From Margaritifera margaritifera (lineage: Eukaryota > Mollusca > Bivalvia > Unionida > Margaritiferidae), in NCBI GenBank assembly GCA_029931535.1, contig JAQPZY010000542.1, positions 62,001 through 126,000 on the forward strand: a DNA stretch of 64,000 nt, in the 5' to 3' direction. This document shows, piece by piece, positions 47,610 to 58,959 of this stretch (position 1 is the first letter of the stretch; every line of letters starts with the position of its first letter). Below the pieces are notes generated by a model. That model had not been told where the DNA came from. It was given only the letters and a program-made list of their open reading frames with translations, and did no database searches. A program made the position numbers and the translations under genes.

Positions 47610-49560
47610 CTGTAATTTATGAACAGAAACCGATGTGTATCTACTTTTGAAAAGCGAAATTCTCCACAGCCAGTTTTAAAATTGTGTCTGGTGGATACAC
47701 ACGTTTCCAACTTAGCTATATTATAAACACTGGACGACGTGGTTAATTTTTACGCGTGCACTTTTATGGGTCATGACTTGAAAAGCTTAACAGCAATTTC
47801 ATTTCTTTAAAAGTATTGCCTATTGCTTCTACAACTACTGGCTCTACACGGAAACACTATTCGCATTTAATCTTGATTTTTTCTTCTCTATTTTGTTCAT
47901 CACTTTTCTTTCATCCGTATTTTCTCAATTGTATACACAACACACAACAGATAACAGTTGACAGATTCTCCATTTATCATCTTTTTTTTCTTTCTTTATT
48001 CTAACCGTTTATCAACTCCTTCGCTGCCCATCTTTGTGTTTTATATTTCCTTGGTTAAATGTTAATCTTCAGTTAAGAGACTCTTCTCTTTGATTATTCA
48101 GCAATTTAAAATGTTTGTCATTAAAATCCACTATCATTTGTAATACATTCACTTATATTTTACAAAGTTTGTATTTTTCGTATCCACTACGGCCTGAAAT
48201 CTCAAATTATGAGACACAAAAAATATTTTAAACTAAACTAAACTAATTAAGAATCTACAAATCCTTGATTTTGTACGAGGACGGTGTCGAACCGGAAACA
48301 ACGGAAGTGAGAAGTGAGTATGTTTTCGATTTTTGTCTAAATGAAACTATTGTGCTTCAATCGGTTTATTAGAACAGATTCTGCATAATGTATAAATAGA
48401 GAAATGAAATCTGTATTATTTTACCATGGTATTCAATTTCCTATGCAATGTCTGAAATTCTTTAAAACAAGTCAGTTCTAGTTTGCCAGGTTTTTCAAAT
48501 TTAGCAGTATTCCTTTCTGTTAATGTATGTTAAACAGAATGATCACACATACGAGTTGTAGGACTTACATTTTCCTAATCGCCAAATGCAAGAGCAGATA
48601 TCCAATATATCCAGATCCTTATGGTACTTTATTTTTGAAATTCCTTCTAATGCTGTAGATTGCGCATATTCTAAAACGTATTGTAGGTTTTTATTATTTG
48701 GTGTATCTTCTTCCATGGTTGAGGCAAATAGTCGGTATCATTTATTCAATATTGATATGATTTTGTGTCAGAATGCTTTCTGTCTATTTAACTTCAGTTC
48801 TAAATCAAAATCATTTGTATATACTTGAAAATCCGTTATGCCATAATGTTTTTAAATTTATTTGTTCAAATCTAGTTTGGCAGCTTTTGAGAAGAAATCG
48901 TTAAACTGTTTGTTTTTTCTTTCTATTTTTAGTCATTGCAGCCATATTTGATAGCAGATCGAAAACATTTGTATGCAGTTGAAAGCATGTTATGCCCTAA
49001 TGCTTGATTTAAAATTTATTAAGTTTTGTTCAGTCAGTGTTTTTATTTGTATTTATTTTTTTGTTTCTTTTTTCGAAGTCGTTTAATTTGGTTTTTTTGT
49101 TGTTTTTTTATCAACAAAGGCTATATGTGACGGCAATTCAGCATCAATTATATAAACTTAAAAGCCCTTTTTGTTAGGATACTTTCTGTCAAATTGAGAT
49201 AATTCAGTTCTGCCTTTATTTAAAGTCATTTATTATTTCCAACTTTTTTTGTGTAACGGCGATCACATTCAATGATGGATCAGCAGTACTTGCATACAAT
49301 TAAAAGCCGCACATAGCAGAAGCATTTTGTCGAATTTCTTTAAATTCTTGCTAGCAGTTTTTGAGCAGTCGTTGAAAGGTGTTATATTGTTAGTAGTGGC
49401 GGCCATGTTTGATGGCAGATCGGCATCATTTGTGTAAACATAAAAATCCTTTATTTCAGAATTATTTATGTTAAGTTAGGTCAAATTATGTAAGGTTGTT
49501 ATTTTAAGCACCAAACAAATGGTTCATTGTTTTAATGAGCCTTGATTTTTCCCAAAATAG
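47610..49560. other. AT-rich intergenic DNA, no supported gene
   Basis: Around 48.85-49.45 kb a loosely repeated theme occurs (GATGGCAGATCGGCATCATTTG-like segments with 'AAAAGCC' about every 200-250 bp). It suggests a diverged long tandem repeat, but the units are too degenerate to define. Confidence 0.35.
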
Positions 49561-49599
49561 TATTGCTCTGACTATCAGTCATTTTTCTTTTCCTTTATT

Positions 49600-50010
49600 T
49601 TTTTTTTTTTGGCCTGAAGTTTCATTTTTGCAGTTTGACAAGAATTTGCCGTCGACAAAATGACAAACTTCCATGATGAGAATGTTGAATCAGTCAAATC
49701 CGCTTTGCTGGCAAACCTGCTCAGATCCACAATGACTCCGCGTGGTCGGGTGGTTGAGTGCCCGTAAATGTTAATACGCACTTTTGTATTCTGTTAAGTG
49801 TACTATAGTGTAAAATCAACAAGCGCTTGCGGGATCGATGGTGTGAAAGCTTTGTTTCCCCCGAGTGCATGCAACGCTTCAACAACAAGATGACCTCATA
49901 TTGACCCGTCCAGCCGAGCTTGTAACGGTAGCATTGAATAAAACAATGGTAGACGTTTTTGTCCGCCTCTAGTTCAATAATCAGCAACTTCAATCGGTGG
50001 CGATAGCCTT
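49600..50010 (-). pseudogene. Element B: counterpart of the conserved unknown gene of element A
   Basis: Minus-strand frames contain RINIYGHSTTRPRGVIVDLS then RFASKADL (49.70-49.78 kb), matching VDIYGRASTATRRGGADVDL and TRFGTKDDL in element A. Upstream EVADY...LPLFYSMLPLQA matches the A copy in another frame. The C-terminal extension is lysine-rich low complexity (an A-run) and is not conserved. Broken by stops. Function unknown. Confidence 0.45.
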
Positions 50011-50308
50011 TTCAAGTCAAATTACAAAATATGTCGAGACGTTATCGCGCATCCAACGGAATGAGTCCCAAGTTCTTTTGTCAAATCCAGGTTAATAATG
50101 ACGGTTTCCCTCGTGCAGGAATCATCGATTCAAATTCATCCCGCATAAAGACACCTCGGAAATGTTTGACTTATTTTACCATCATGAGTAAATCAAGAGT
50201 GGTCAACGGCAAGGTCTACTGCGAGTTATACCTGATAGTCGAAGACCTCTGCCGGAGGGTATTTTGAGAGTTGTTCTTTTTTACATATATTTATCCACCC
50301 TGTGAGGC

Positions 50309-50690
50309 TCAGTCTCCAACTGCCTTTTTCGGCGCCATTCCGGATGCAGTTTCGGCAGCCCCTAACGCAGCTGCTTTGCAACCGCCGGATCCGCAGCCGC
50401 TAACAATGCTGGAATCGCCGCAAGGAATGGAAATATTCCACCGGTATTTTGCATTGGCGCCACCTCCGACTTTGATAAGTTTAATGCCAGCGAGGTGTTT
50501 TTTTGTTTTTTTTTTTCGTTTGGCCGCATTAATCTGATTAAGTTGCGTTTGGGTCAACCACACGGGAACATTTCCAGTTAACGTTGTCGGATAAAGCCTC
50601 AGTGTGACTCCACAATCATTTCGTATTGCGCTCTTGATTTTCACAAGCTGCCGTGGGATAAGATCAATTTTCACTTCGTGTTAGGAAACT
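50309..50690 (-). pseudogene. Element B: pX-like small capsid-associated protein
   Basis: The 121-codon open frame starts without an ATG and contains DLIPRQLVKIKSAIRNDCGV, LRLYPTTLTGNVP and WLTQTQLNQINAAKRKKK. Then come a Gly-rich stretch and GGCKAAALGAAETASGMAP. The first 60 residues align with the pX-like proteins of A and C. The C-terminal hydrophobic part is altered and less hydrophobic, and the order 'helix, LRL strand, LTQTQ segment' is kept. The frame is the most intact of the three copies, though it lacks a start codon. Confidence 0.55.
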
Positions 50691-50889
50691 ATTATTTACA
50701 AATGTAAAAGATTCAATTATGAATTGTAAGAAACAAACTATGAGTTTTCTATAAGCGCGTCAATGACTAATTCGGCCACATGTGCCCTCCAACAACAGAA
50801 ACTTATCGGAAAGGATCACATCAATGCATCTATAACCACCTGTGACGGGGGAGCGTCGAGAAGATCATCGGCGGGAATAGGACCACCTA

Positions 50890-52130
50890 CACGTGCATGA
50901 AATTACATGTCTACCACAGACTGTTTAAACAATTCCAGGTGTTCCTATGAAAAGTAATAAATCGGGTACAACGTATGAAAGTCGTGCTGGGAAATCTGCA
51001 GACCTGTGTCAATGTTTTAATGTCGGTCCGTATACGACCATAACTTGTGGTATTCACGTGCGAATTGATTGTCTGTAAAGATAAGATCCAATTTCATTGG
51101 AAGGTTCCTGAAGACCGTTTAATCGCAAAGAATAGTTTCTCGAATATCATAGTTATCTGGTGTTGTTTATTGTCTCTATCCATATTTTGAAACGTCCGAA
51201 ACACATGTTTTTGATGCGCTACTGCCATATTGGGTACTTATTTGTCATATAAACGCCCCTGAATATCACTCCGTGGGTGCATGTCTGTGGTGTGTGATAG
51301 AAAAGACAGCATTTACTCGGCTCCAGACTCCATAAACGACAACTACCGGTTTGCTACAGCTATGGAAGAGATTAAAGCAGGCATCCACAATGTGAATGTT
51401 GACAATACAACTTGGCCATCAGCGGCACCTACATCACGCCAAATTGCATCATTGTCGTTATTCGTACGGTTTAACATGATTGTGTGTTTGGCCCCGAAAA
51501 TAGCCTCGCGGGCATCTCTGCAAAAAACCCAAATATGTGACTGAGAGGAATCGCGCACAAAAACGTCAATGAGTTTCCGTGAAGTTGCCCTCGACGCTGT
51601 GCAAATCCAAGGTTGAAACTGTCATTAGGAAACGCTACATTTTCTACAGTAGCTACAGCGATGGGGAGATCTGCACGGCTTACAGGTTGTCGCGTTATAG
51701 ACGGCCTATAATCTGCAGGTCGTTTGCGTACTTGTGAAACATCATAGACGGGTCAGCAGACCTCGCGTAATTGTCACTGTCACTGGCGAGTCCGAGAATC
51801 GTAGTGGCAATGTCAACGTTGCCGAAAATTGATTCAATTTTCTATCCGTCGATGGAATAGCGTGCGCTGTTGAAAAACGCCATGATGCCCTTGTTGACAA
51901 ATCCAAACCGAGTGACATCCGGGTAATCAGCATTGTCGGTCTGTATAAGTTTTCCCTCAATTTCCAAGAAAGCCTGACACGTAAGAAAAAAGACAGACAT
52001 GTCCTGCACTTGTAATTCTTGTTTTGTTTTTTTTGTTGTTCTTTTTTTGTATTTTTGTTCATTAGGGAGCTTAGCCGGGTACGAATAATACTGAAAATCT
52101 ATGTTGCTGCTATCTACCAGCAATGTAAAT
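50890..52130 (-). pseudogene. Element B: Polinton-type major capsid protein, degraded
   Basis: The N-terminal frame (51842-52123) has FLTCQAFLEIEGKLIQTDNA and FGFVNKGIMAFFNSARYSID, aligned with the MCP of element A. It is followed in other frames by GNVDIATTILGLASDSDNYA (51.77 kb), MKLDLIFTDNQFAREYHKLW (about 51.08 kb) and NIDTGLQISQHDFHTLYPIY (50.98 kb). Same gene order as A: MCP then pX-like. Several stops and frameshifts. A poly-T/poly-A expansion at 52.02-52.05 kb inserts KK/TT codons near the start. Confidence 0.7.
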
Positions 52131-52169
52131 TGAACCTGTTACAATTGTAAATAATAATCTCCTATCATG

Positions 52170-53290
52170 ACGTGAAATTTGACCTTATCCCATCTAAGCA
52201 CCCTTTGAATTTTACTTACACGCATTCCCAATCGCAGATACAACTGCAGGCTTTGTACGTTAACTACATGGTTGGTTTACCACCGAAGACTTGGAACAAG
52301 TTTGGTGCATTCGGTAAACTTGCGTCCGGATTCGTCCACGATATTGCATTGATGCGGGGAGAGCCATTCGCGGGTCATCGACAGCCCTGTCGGGGCCAGC
52401 GGGTAGTTGCTTTGGGCGTGATGAAGCTCATCCGTATACTCCAAGTCAACTTGGAAGGAGTATCCGTGGTCGCTGTTGCTGTCGTGGTCGTGTAGATATG
52501 TTTGTATGTCCACATCCGCGGAATATATCCGCGAAAGTCCACCAATCGACAGCGGCTGCATCATCGCCAACCATAAATATTATGGCGTCAGCATACATGA
52601 TATTACTGTTTGGGACAGTGGAGTCATATCCATCCCGATTACTCACCATTGAAACAGATGCCGGTCAATATCGGTGAGCAGTTGCAACTCGATCTTGGTT
52701 TTCGACTTCAATTCATCCCAGGACATTCCCGGTGACGTAAAATTGTGCGCGGCTCAACCTTGTATATTCTCATGGCGGTATCGCGAAACGCCTCAAAGAC
52801 ATCCGCGAGCAACAATACATCGGTGCGCAAATACAAATCGTGATAGTCACCGAGGTTTTTACATTCGAATGCGGACCAAACTGCGTTTGCGTGTGCGTAG
52901 CCATTGGCAGAAATTCCTTCGCGAGACAACGACGAATGGAATGCACTGATCGGGAGTAACTGAGTTTGATTAAATTGTTCCCATCCACTCATGTCATGGT
53001 ATTGGTGCACTCCTTTTCGCGTTGTCAACTTTAACTTGTCAGCGGTGAGTGGACTTTTCCTATCAATGGCACCGTATCGACTGGTGATTTTGAAGCTTTC
53101 CACAGGAAGGTAGCTAACTAGTTTCTCTAATGATGGAGGCATAAATGCATCGAATCAATGAACTGCAACTGAGCCACCGAAAACGTCATGTATTTTTCCA
53201 TGTTGTTGTGGATGACGCTTATTGGCGCGTTCGATGCTGTCGCAATTGACTGCATAATCAAGTGGCTATTAAGTGTATATTTCAGCACGC
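52170..53290 (-). pseudogene. polB: Element B: Polinton DNA polymerase B, exonuclease end and palm
   Basis: From about 53.28 kb on the minus strand: HLIMQSIATASNAP and NNMEKYMTFSVAQLQFIDS, then PPSLEKLVSYL (end of exonuclease domain). The long frame 52708-53142 follows with RKGVHQYHDMSGWEQFNQT, FHSSLSREGISANGYAHA, FECKNLGDYHDLYLRTDVLL and LADVFEAFRD, a signature stretch of Polinton PolB. Then MSWDELKSKTKIELQLLTDI (52.69 kb) and YSFQVDLEYTDELHHAQSNY with PLAPTGLS (52.4 kb). QSLQLYLRLGM lies at 52.23 kb. The frame changes between these blocks, and the end of the palm with motif C is missing. It complements element A, which has the N-terminal half only. Confidence 0.8.
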
Positions 53291-53389
53291 TTGACTAGTG
53301 GAGGAATTTCAATATTGAATCGTGATGTTGTTCACCAAGCTGTCTGACGGTCAGGCTCGGTTCAGCTACAACACCTAATAACACAAGTA

Positions 53390-53640
53390 TGTTAGATTTG
53401 TTTGCACCCTCTCTGTATTGGTATGTTACGCTCGCGCGTGAAGTGTCTCAGTTGTCGTACCGTTGCTGTTGCGGTAACTGGTTGTTGAGGTTGCGGTTGT
53501 TGTTCAGTTACAGTCCTAGTCGTGCAAGTATATAAACTTTTCGCATGCGACTTGTTGTTCGTATTAGACGCGACCACGTGACTTCGTTTAGTTGAATCAC
53601 AGTCGGCATACTATTATATAAGAGAAAATCTTTGTTTAAG
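53390..53640 (-). pseudogene. Element B: SAP-like segment upstream of PolB
   Basis: The frame contains Gln/Pro-rich linker residues (TEQQPQPQQPVTATATV) then RQLRHFTRERNIPIQRG, corresponding to HLKQFARDNGIRIPRG of element A. The DNA before it (LFPSWAK...) aligns with FPILVKY of A. A Gln/Pro insertion lengthens it compared with A. The N-terminal PolB region that follows it in A (about 1.8 kb) is deleted here. Confidence 0.5.
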
Positions 53641-53910
53641 TGTGAATTCCGTCAATAATTGTTTAAAGAATTTTTACTTTGCCCAGCTTGGAAACAGCGA
53701 TTGCCTCAATCCTGGTTTTTATTTTCATTTACTTCTGTATAATTTTCATCAATTTTCATCAACGTCGTCGGGAGCGTTAACGTTGGACACTACAATAATC
53801 GCTCAATGTTTCAGTGTAGTTGTCGTCGTCATCGTCGTCATCGTCATTGTCATCATCATTTTAGTATTCGCTTGTTTTACTATCTGTATTAGGCTGCAGT
53901 GCAGCCAACC

Positions 53911-54239
53911 TTAGCGATTCAATTTTTTCTTGTACGATATCAAATAATGTTTTTTTAAGCTTTTTCTCATAAGCTTGACCAGTAAACATCTGAGTTGTTC
54001 CAAGATAACTCCTAAGTTGACTAATTTATCAAGATGCTCCAGATACGTGTTTGAAAAAATCATAAACATCTTTTGAGCCTCTTTGATTAATCTGCATGAT
54101 GCATTTAACCGAAACAACGACTTAATCTTTTCTGCGAGTTTAGCACACTCCACTGGTTTGGTAGATTAATTCCAGACTCCGATATTTTGATAAATTCTTT
54201 CAGAATACTCTGTGCATCAATCTGTGGAATTTTCGCCAT
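53911..54239 (-). pseudogene. Element B: small helical protein, frameshifted
   Basis: An ATG at 54237-54239 begins MAKIPQIDAQSILKEFIKIS. One frame change near 54165 reaches the 80-codon frame with ECAKLAEKIKSLFRLNASCR, LIKEAQKMFMIFSNTYLEHL and DKLVNLGVILEQL. Together this would be a helical protein of about 110 residues. TATATATA lies only a few bases before the ATG. It sits just upstream of the SAP/PolB segment on the same strand and may be the first gene of the element or a flanking gene. Not recognised. Confidence 0.35.
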
Positions 54240-54259
54240 TGCTATATATACCGGGGTAA

Positions 54260-55530
54260 ATTTCCAGTAGAATATATTCGTATAAACTCTGCCACAATGA
54301 GTGTAAATTATAGCTGTGGCAAAATATGTGTATACAATATACCGCGATCAACGATCCTGCAGTGGCACCGTTGATAGAAATATATAAGCTGTAGTCGGTG
54401 TAAATATAGCTATTTCACGAAAGCAATACAAGCAAAATATTTTATACAGTCGGTGGCGGTCAATATGCCTACTTTTCATAGTAGTATTTTGGTCTCATAT
54501 TGTAGTATAGCCACAATCAATAATAATATAAATTTATAATAATATTTTGTAAACCCAACCGCGCATGCGCTAATATGTGACGGTCAAGCTAAAAATACTC
54601 AAGTTATGGGGTATAGAAGTGCTGTCTTATCTCAGTAACAAAAATCTAAAACATTCAAAGTTCTTCTAATAATGTCCATTAGTGACAGGGTTATTTTTAT
54701 GGTAATAATAATGTTTAGTTGAATAAAATTTCCACTCGCCAACATATGATAATCAATATCGTACTGTCGCTATCGTTTGGTGCTTCAAAATTAAACATAA
54801 TGCTTCGGAAATAAATATTGGGAACTCTAACAAAATCTAAGCACAATGTTTTGAGTCCACAACATACGTTGAATCTGAATGTTAACGATTTATAACTTTC
54901 TCAGCTTGTATATTCACTCCAATATAGGACAATTAACAATTACCTAAGCTTCTCATTTTCATGAATATTTTTGCGCGCGACAAATTTCATTTGCAGCAGT
55001 GGAAAAATGATAAAAAGGTAGAGATCGTATACATTCATTGAAAAAAGTTAAACTGAAAAAAATTATTGCCATCTTTAGTTTTATAAATTTAAGTCTGCAC
55101 AATGTCCGCTATCGGCAAACACAAAAAGAACGAGAACAACAAAGCAAAATAGCCCCCACCAACAACACCACCAAAACAAAAAAAAATGAAAACAAACAAA
55201 AAAGAATCTAACAACAAAATACACACATAAAAGACAAACGATATACGAGACGACATTTGAAAATAAGATGCAAATAAAAACTCTCTTACCGAGTATCTTG
55301 CAACTGCAGTCACTGAATCCTAAATAAACAATACAGACTGCCTACGAATTCTAACTGTGCAATTCAATTACTGTTCAGTCTTTACGCCTTGTACTCAGTT
55401 AACAAATCCGGCCTTGTAATAACTCTTATATATATAGACTACCAATCACAGAGAAATACTTATTTCAATTTCAACGCGAATAGGTAACTTGCAATGGGCG
55501 TGGCTATACTAAATATTGATGAGCTGTTAG
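54260..55530. other. AT-rich intergenic DNA, no supported gene
   Basis: No gene or clear repeat is seen. The terminal inverted repeat expected for a Polinton was not found. Confidence 0.4.
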
Positions 55531-55531
55531 G

Positions 55532-55712
55532 GTCCTATGACAACGGTGGTTTGATCAACTCAAAACGAGCAAGTCAATTCAGGCTCTGTTATCATCACCA
55601 TGTTAAATTGATTACAGAGTACTGCTAATCTAAATATTTGTCTTCACCTGTTCTGTAATAGGATACCCTCCAAACATGATGACAGAAAGTCTATGTTCAT
55701 GCATTCTAGTAC
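55532..55712. repeat. Dispersed repeat ending in (GA)n, copy 1
   Basis: Shares GTCCTATGACAA(C/A)GGT(G/A)GTT, ACTCAAA.(C/T)GAGCA, ACCATGT.AA, TCTGCTAAT.TAAA and GA(T/A)AGAAAGTCT-like blocks, in order, with 63120-63318. Both copies run into a (GA)n tract. Confidence 0.6.

Positions 55713-55799
<87 letters not shown>
55713..55799. repeat. (GA)n microsatellite
   Basis: About 40 GA dinucleotides with one A interruption. Confidence 0.95.
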
Positions 55800-55801
<2 letters not shown>

Positions 55802-58190
55802 TATAATGACGAAGGTAGTGTGGTTCTTATAATAATTATCGCAAAAAATGTATTATTAATGAATCATATATTTAATTGCATACCAATATTTGGTCAAGAG
55901 AGAATCTTGCAGACATTGCTAAGTAGTCTGGGCTCATCTAGTCTGCATCCATGTATGGAGAAAAGTCGTAGAGATAAGAAACAAGAGGCCCCTTTTTGTT
56001 GAACCCACTTTTAATACAACTAGAAAGTGAACAACTTCAGCATTTAGCTCAATCCAAACAACGTTAGCATTAACTGTAATCTAGGATATGGATGAATAGA
56101 CGGACACGGGACACGCACGCAGACACCAAAGTGATCAATAAGTCAATCTTCTGCCAAGGCAGGCTCGATAACAATTTATTGTGAGGGGTACAAAAAAACC
56201 TGACTACGATTATTTTTTTTTCGGATCTCAGAGAATACTTAGAGACAGAAACAGAAGAATCGTGAAACATAACCAATAATGTCTTATAATTTTAATGTAT
56301 AAATAATTAATTATTAAGAGAACGGGTATATCTTAAGCAAATAAAACAAGCACTTTTATAATTCAGTCCGATTAATCATAATATCAAACTACAATGCATG
56401 AATGGTGACATAACAAGATACATTTGGTGAATACACATACAGAAGAATAAACACGCAACTAGCACACATATACAATGGATTAGGATTTTTCTCACCCACT
56501 CTCTCATATATATAGAAAAAATGAATATTTACTAATAGAGTATATCTTTACAAAACGTTCTATCATAGTTTCACAGTTAAAAATATATAGAGCACTTGAA
56601 ACAATACAGACTTCCTGCCAATAATTAAAATCAGTCTTTGGTGCTGATGTGTTTTAGAGTCTTATTTCATACATATTGGGAAGTGGTCACTACTGGATAT
56701 GTCGCCGTCAACTTCACATGGCACTACTATGGACGCCCTGCGTGTATAAAACCATGGCACATTCTAGCTACATTTTGCTTGATACAATTTGTCTATTCGA
56801 CGTATTAAAAAATGTTTTGTATGGTACATTAGCTTATATTATTTATTTTTTCAAGCAACATAACCTTAAAGCACGATTTTACTTATTTAAAGGTTTTGTA
56901 TTTTTTAAAACATATTTTTGAATATTAAACAAAATTGAACACACATCATGTTAAAGGAAGTTAAGGCTGAAATAAAAGTCTGCAAATATTAGACTCTGCG
57001 AAGTAAGTTTTGAACATTAGTTTCCTTATGTTGTTTTACGGGAAATGTGCATTTTTCATCCAGTATGGGTGCTGGGTGTGGTGGGGGTGGATTTCCAATA
57101 GTTTGTCTCCTTTCAGACTTGGCTTATCACTGCCTTGCGTGTTGTAGATGTTTTTTATGATTCCACACTAAATATATTCATCCTATGTATTGTAATTTCA
57201 AGTATATTGAATATCTCTCTCACTAATTTAACAATTAAAACAAATAAATAAAGGCTTTGAGAATAAGTTGTTAATGCTGACCAATGTCTTGATATGCATA
57301 TTAGTTATATTCAGAATTATATGATCATAAATTAGCTAATCATTTATTAGTATTATTAATAGTAAAGGTAGTAGTAGTAGTAATGGTAGTAGTAGTAGTA
57401 ATGGTAGTAGTAGTAAGTATGGGTAGGTGGTTGTGTGTGTGTGTGGGGGGGGGTAGTACGGGGAAAAGAACTGTATTGCCATTAGGCCTACTGACCCTTC
57501 AGTATACATACACAAACAATTACAACTTCCATGTTGGCAATACAAATATTACCTATTGAAATACACAGTAAAAATGGAAATATAATACCATATAAATGCT
57601 AATTATCTTAAATATGTATAATTATTAGTTTTGGTTACAATATACAAATTGAGTCTGCAACTGTGGCACACGTCGTAATAAGATAAGGACTCGCTTACAT
57701 AATTGAGACAGTAAGGGAGAAAGTTGATTTTCATAAAAGAAAGAAAGATTATATCTGTTGGAACACAATATTGTTTATATAGATTAATTCTTTGTAGAGA
57801 TAAATACATGCATATATAAGTATGTGCCAATTAAATGTCATGTGAAACTTCTGACGAGTAATCCTCGTTTAATGTAAAATCGAATTTGATCTAATACATA
57901 TGAACCCGTTTTAAAAAGTTAGGTATGTCATACTTTAATGTTAACTTTCATATTCGCAGCGAGGTATTGACTATGTCCCGAAGAAGTGTGTCCACTAGAT
58001 AAAGAAGGTAATTAAAGAATTAAGTGAAACAATGATGTCCACTTGTGTGTTAAGAAACAGAGTCATTAAAAACAAGTATTCCTCGGATTTATACAAACGT
58101 TGGCGACGTAGACCCCCCCCCCCCATACGCGAATGGCAGGTCAAATATGATTTTTTAAAAGAAGCATTTTCTGAACACATTTTCGAGCAC
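55800..58190. other. Intergenic DNA, no supported gene
   Basis: Contains a (TAG)n-like trinucleotide tract (57360-57420) and a GT/G-run near 57433-57455, otherwise unremarkable. Confidence 0.4.
57360..57420. repeat. (GTA)n trinucleotide repeat
   Basis: GTA units interrupted by two AATG variants. Confidence 0.85.
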
Positions 58191-58191
58191 A

Positions 58192-58194
<3 letters not shown>

Positions 58195-58238
<44 letters not shown>
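58195..58238. repeat. (CT)n microsatellite
   Basis: 22 CT dinucleotides. Confidence 0.95.
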
Positions 58239-58241
<3 letters not shown>

Positions 58242-58912
58242 GAGAAACCAAAGATGAAAGAGAAAGAATGTCTTCATTTGATAACACATTAAGTTGTACA
58301 TTCTATAGTTGGATTGATAATCCAAATATGACATTTCATGTGCCTCTCCCCAACTGAACGTATTAGTTACCTCCTCCAGTCCACACTTTCAAGAAAAATA
58401 GAGAAGATGGAGATAAGAAAGGCAGTCTAAGTTTATTTCGACATTCACATTATATCGTCATTGTTTTTGCATTAGAATCTCATTTTTCTCATGGTGATTT
58501 TTATGATTTGTTTGTCTAATGGGGTTCTGGGGTTCAAGTTTAAAACTGGGGTGGATCGATTTGATGGTCATATTTATCTTTTTTTAAATTGAAAAGTGTA
58601 ACACTTGTAAGGACTTCGGGTAAACTCGATAAATCCCTCTAAATGCGCCCTCTATCTTATTATATGTTCACTACATTATTCACAAACTCACTGGCTACAC
58701 GATGCTACAAACCAGATACTTTCCGTATAATTATGTTCATTCAATCGTAAGAGTCTAAAATCCGATTCCCTAAAATTCTTTAATTTCAATTTAATCTTTT
58801 TTTTCTATTCAGCATTACGTGCTTATTGAAAATTGTTTTACAAACACAGGATTGGAAAGCATTGCTAGCCTAAACGAAACAAAATGCAAATTAAATAATA
58901 AAAATGGATCAT

Positions 58913-58950
58913 AAAGGACTATATTGAATAAGGGCCGTTTTCTGCCCCCT
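58913..58950 (+). repeat. Inverted repeat arm (partner 62897-62934)
   Basis: AAAGGACTATATTGAATAA then GGGCCGTTTTCTGCCCCCT. The reverse complement of 62897-62934 matches it with 4 or so substitutions. The arms are about 4 kb apart. They may be a terminal inverted repeat or two inverted copies of a short element. Confidence 0.65.
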
Positions 58951-58959
58951 CTTCAAATT

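Noticed and set aside
46958..47710. Reading frames up to 250 codons rich in MYVC/TYIH repeats
   Set aside because: They are translations of the (TACA)n microsatellite in several frames and both strands.
53642..53914. Plus-strand frame with a Val/Ile-rich putative transmembrane helix
   Set aside because: The hydrophobic run is a GTC/ATC trinucleotide repeat; on the minus strand it is an Asp-rich run upstream of the element B SAP-like segment, which fits the element's coding strand better.
55676..56002. 108-codon plus-strand frame with long RERE run
   Set aside because: Produced by the (GA)n tract; the flanks show no protein signature.
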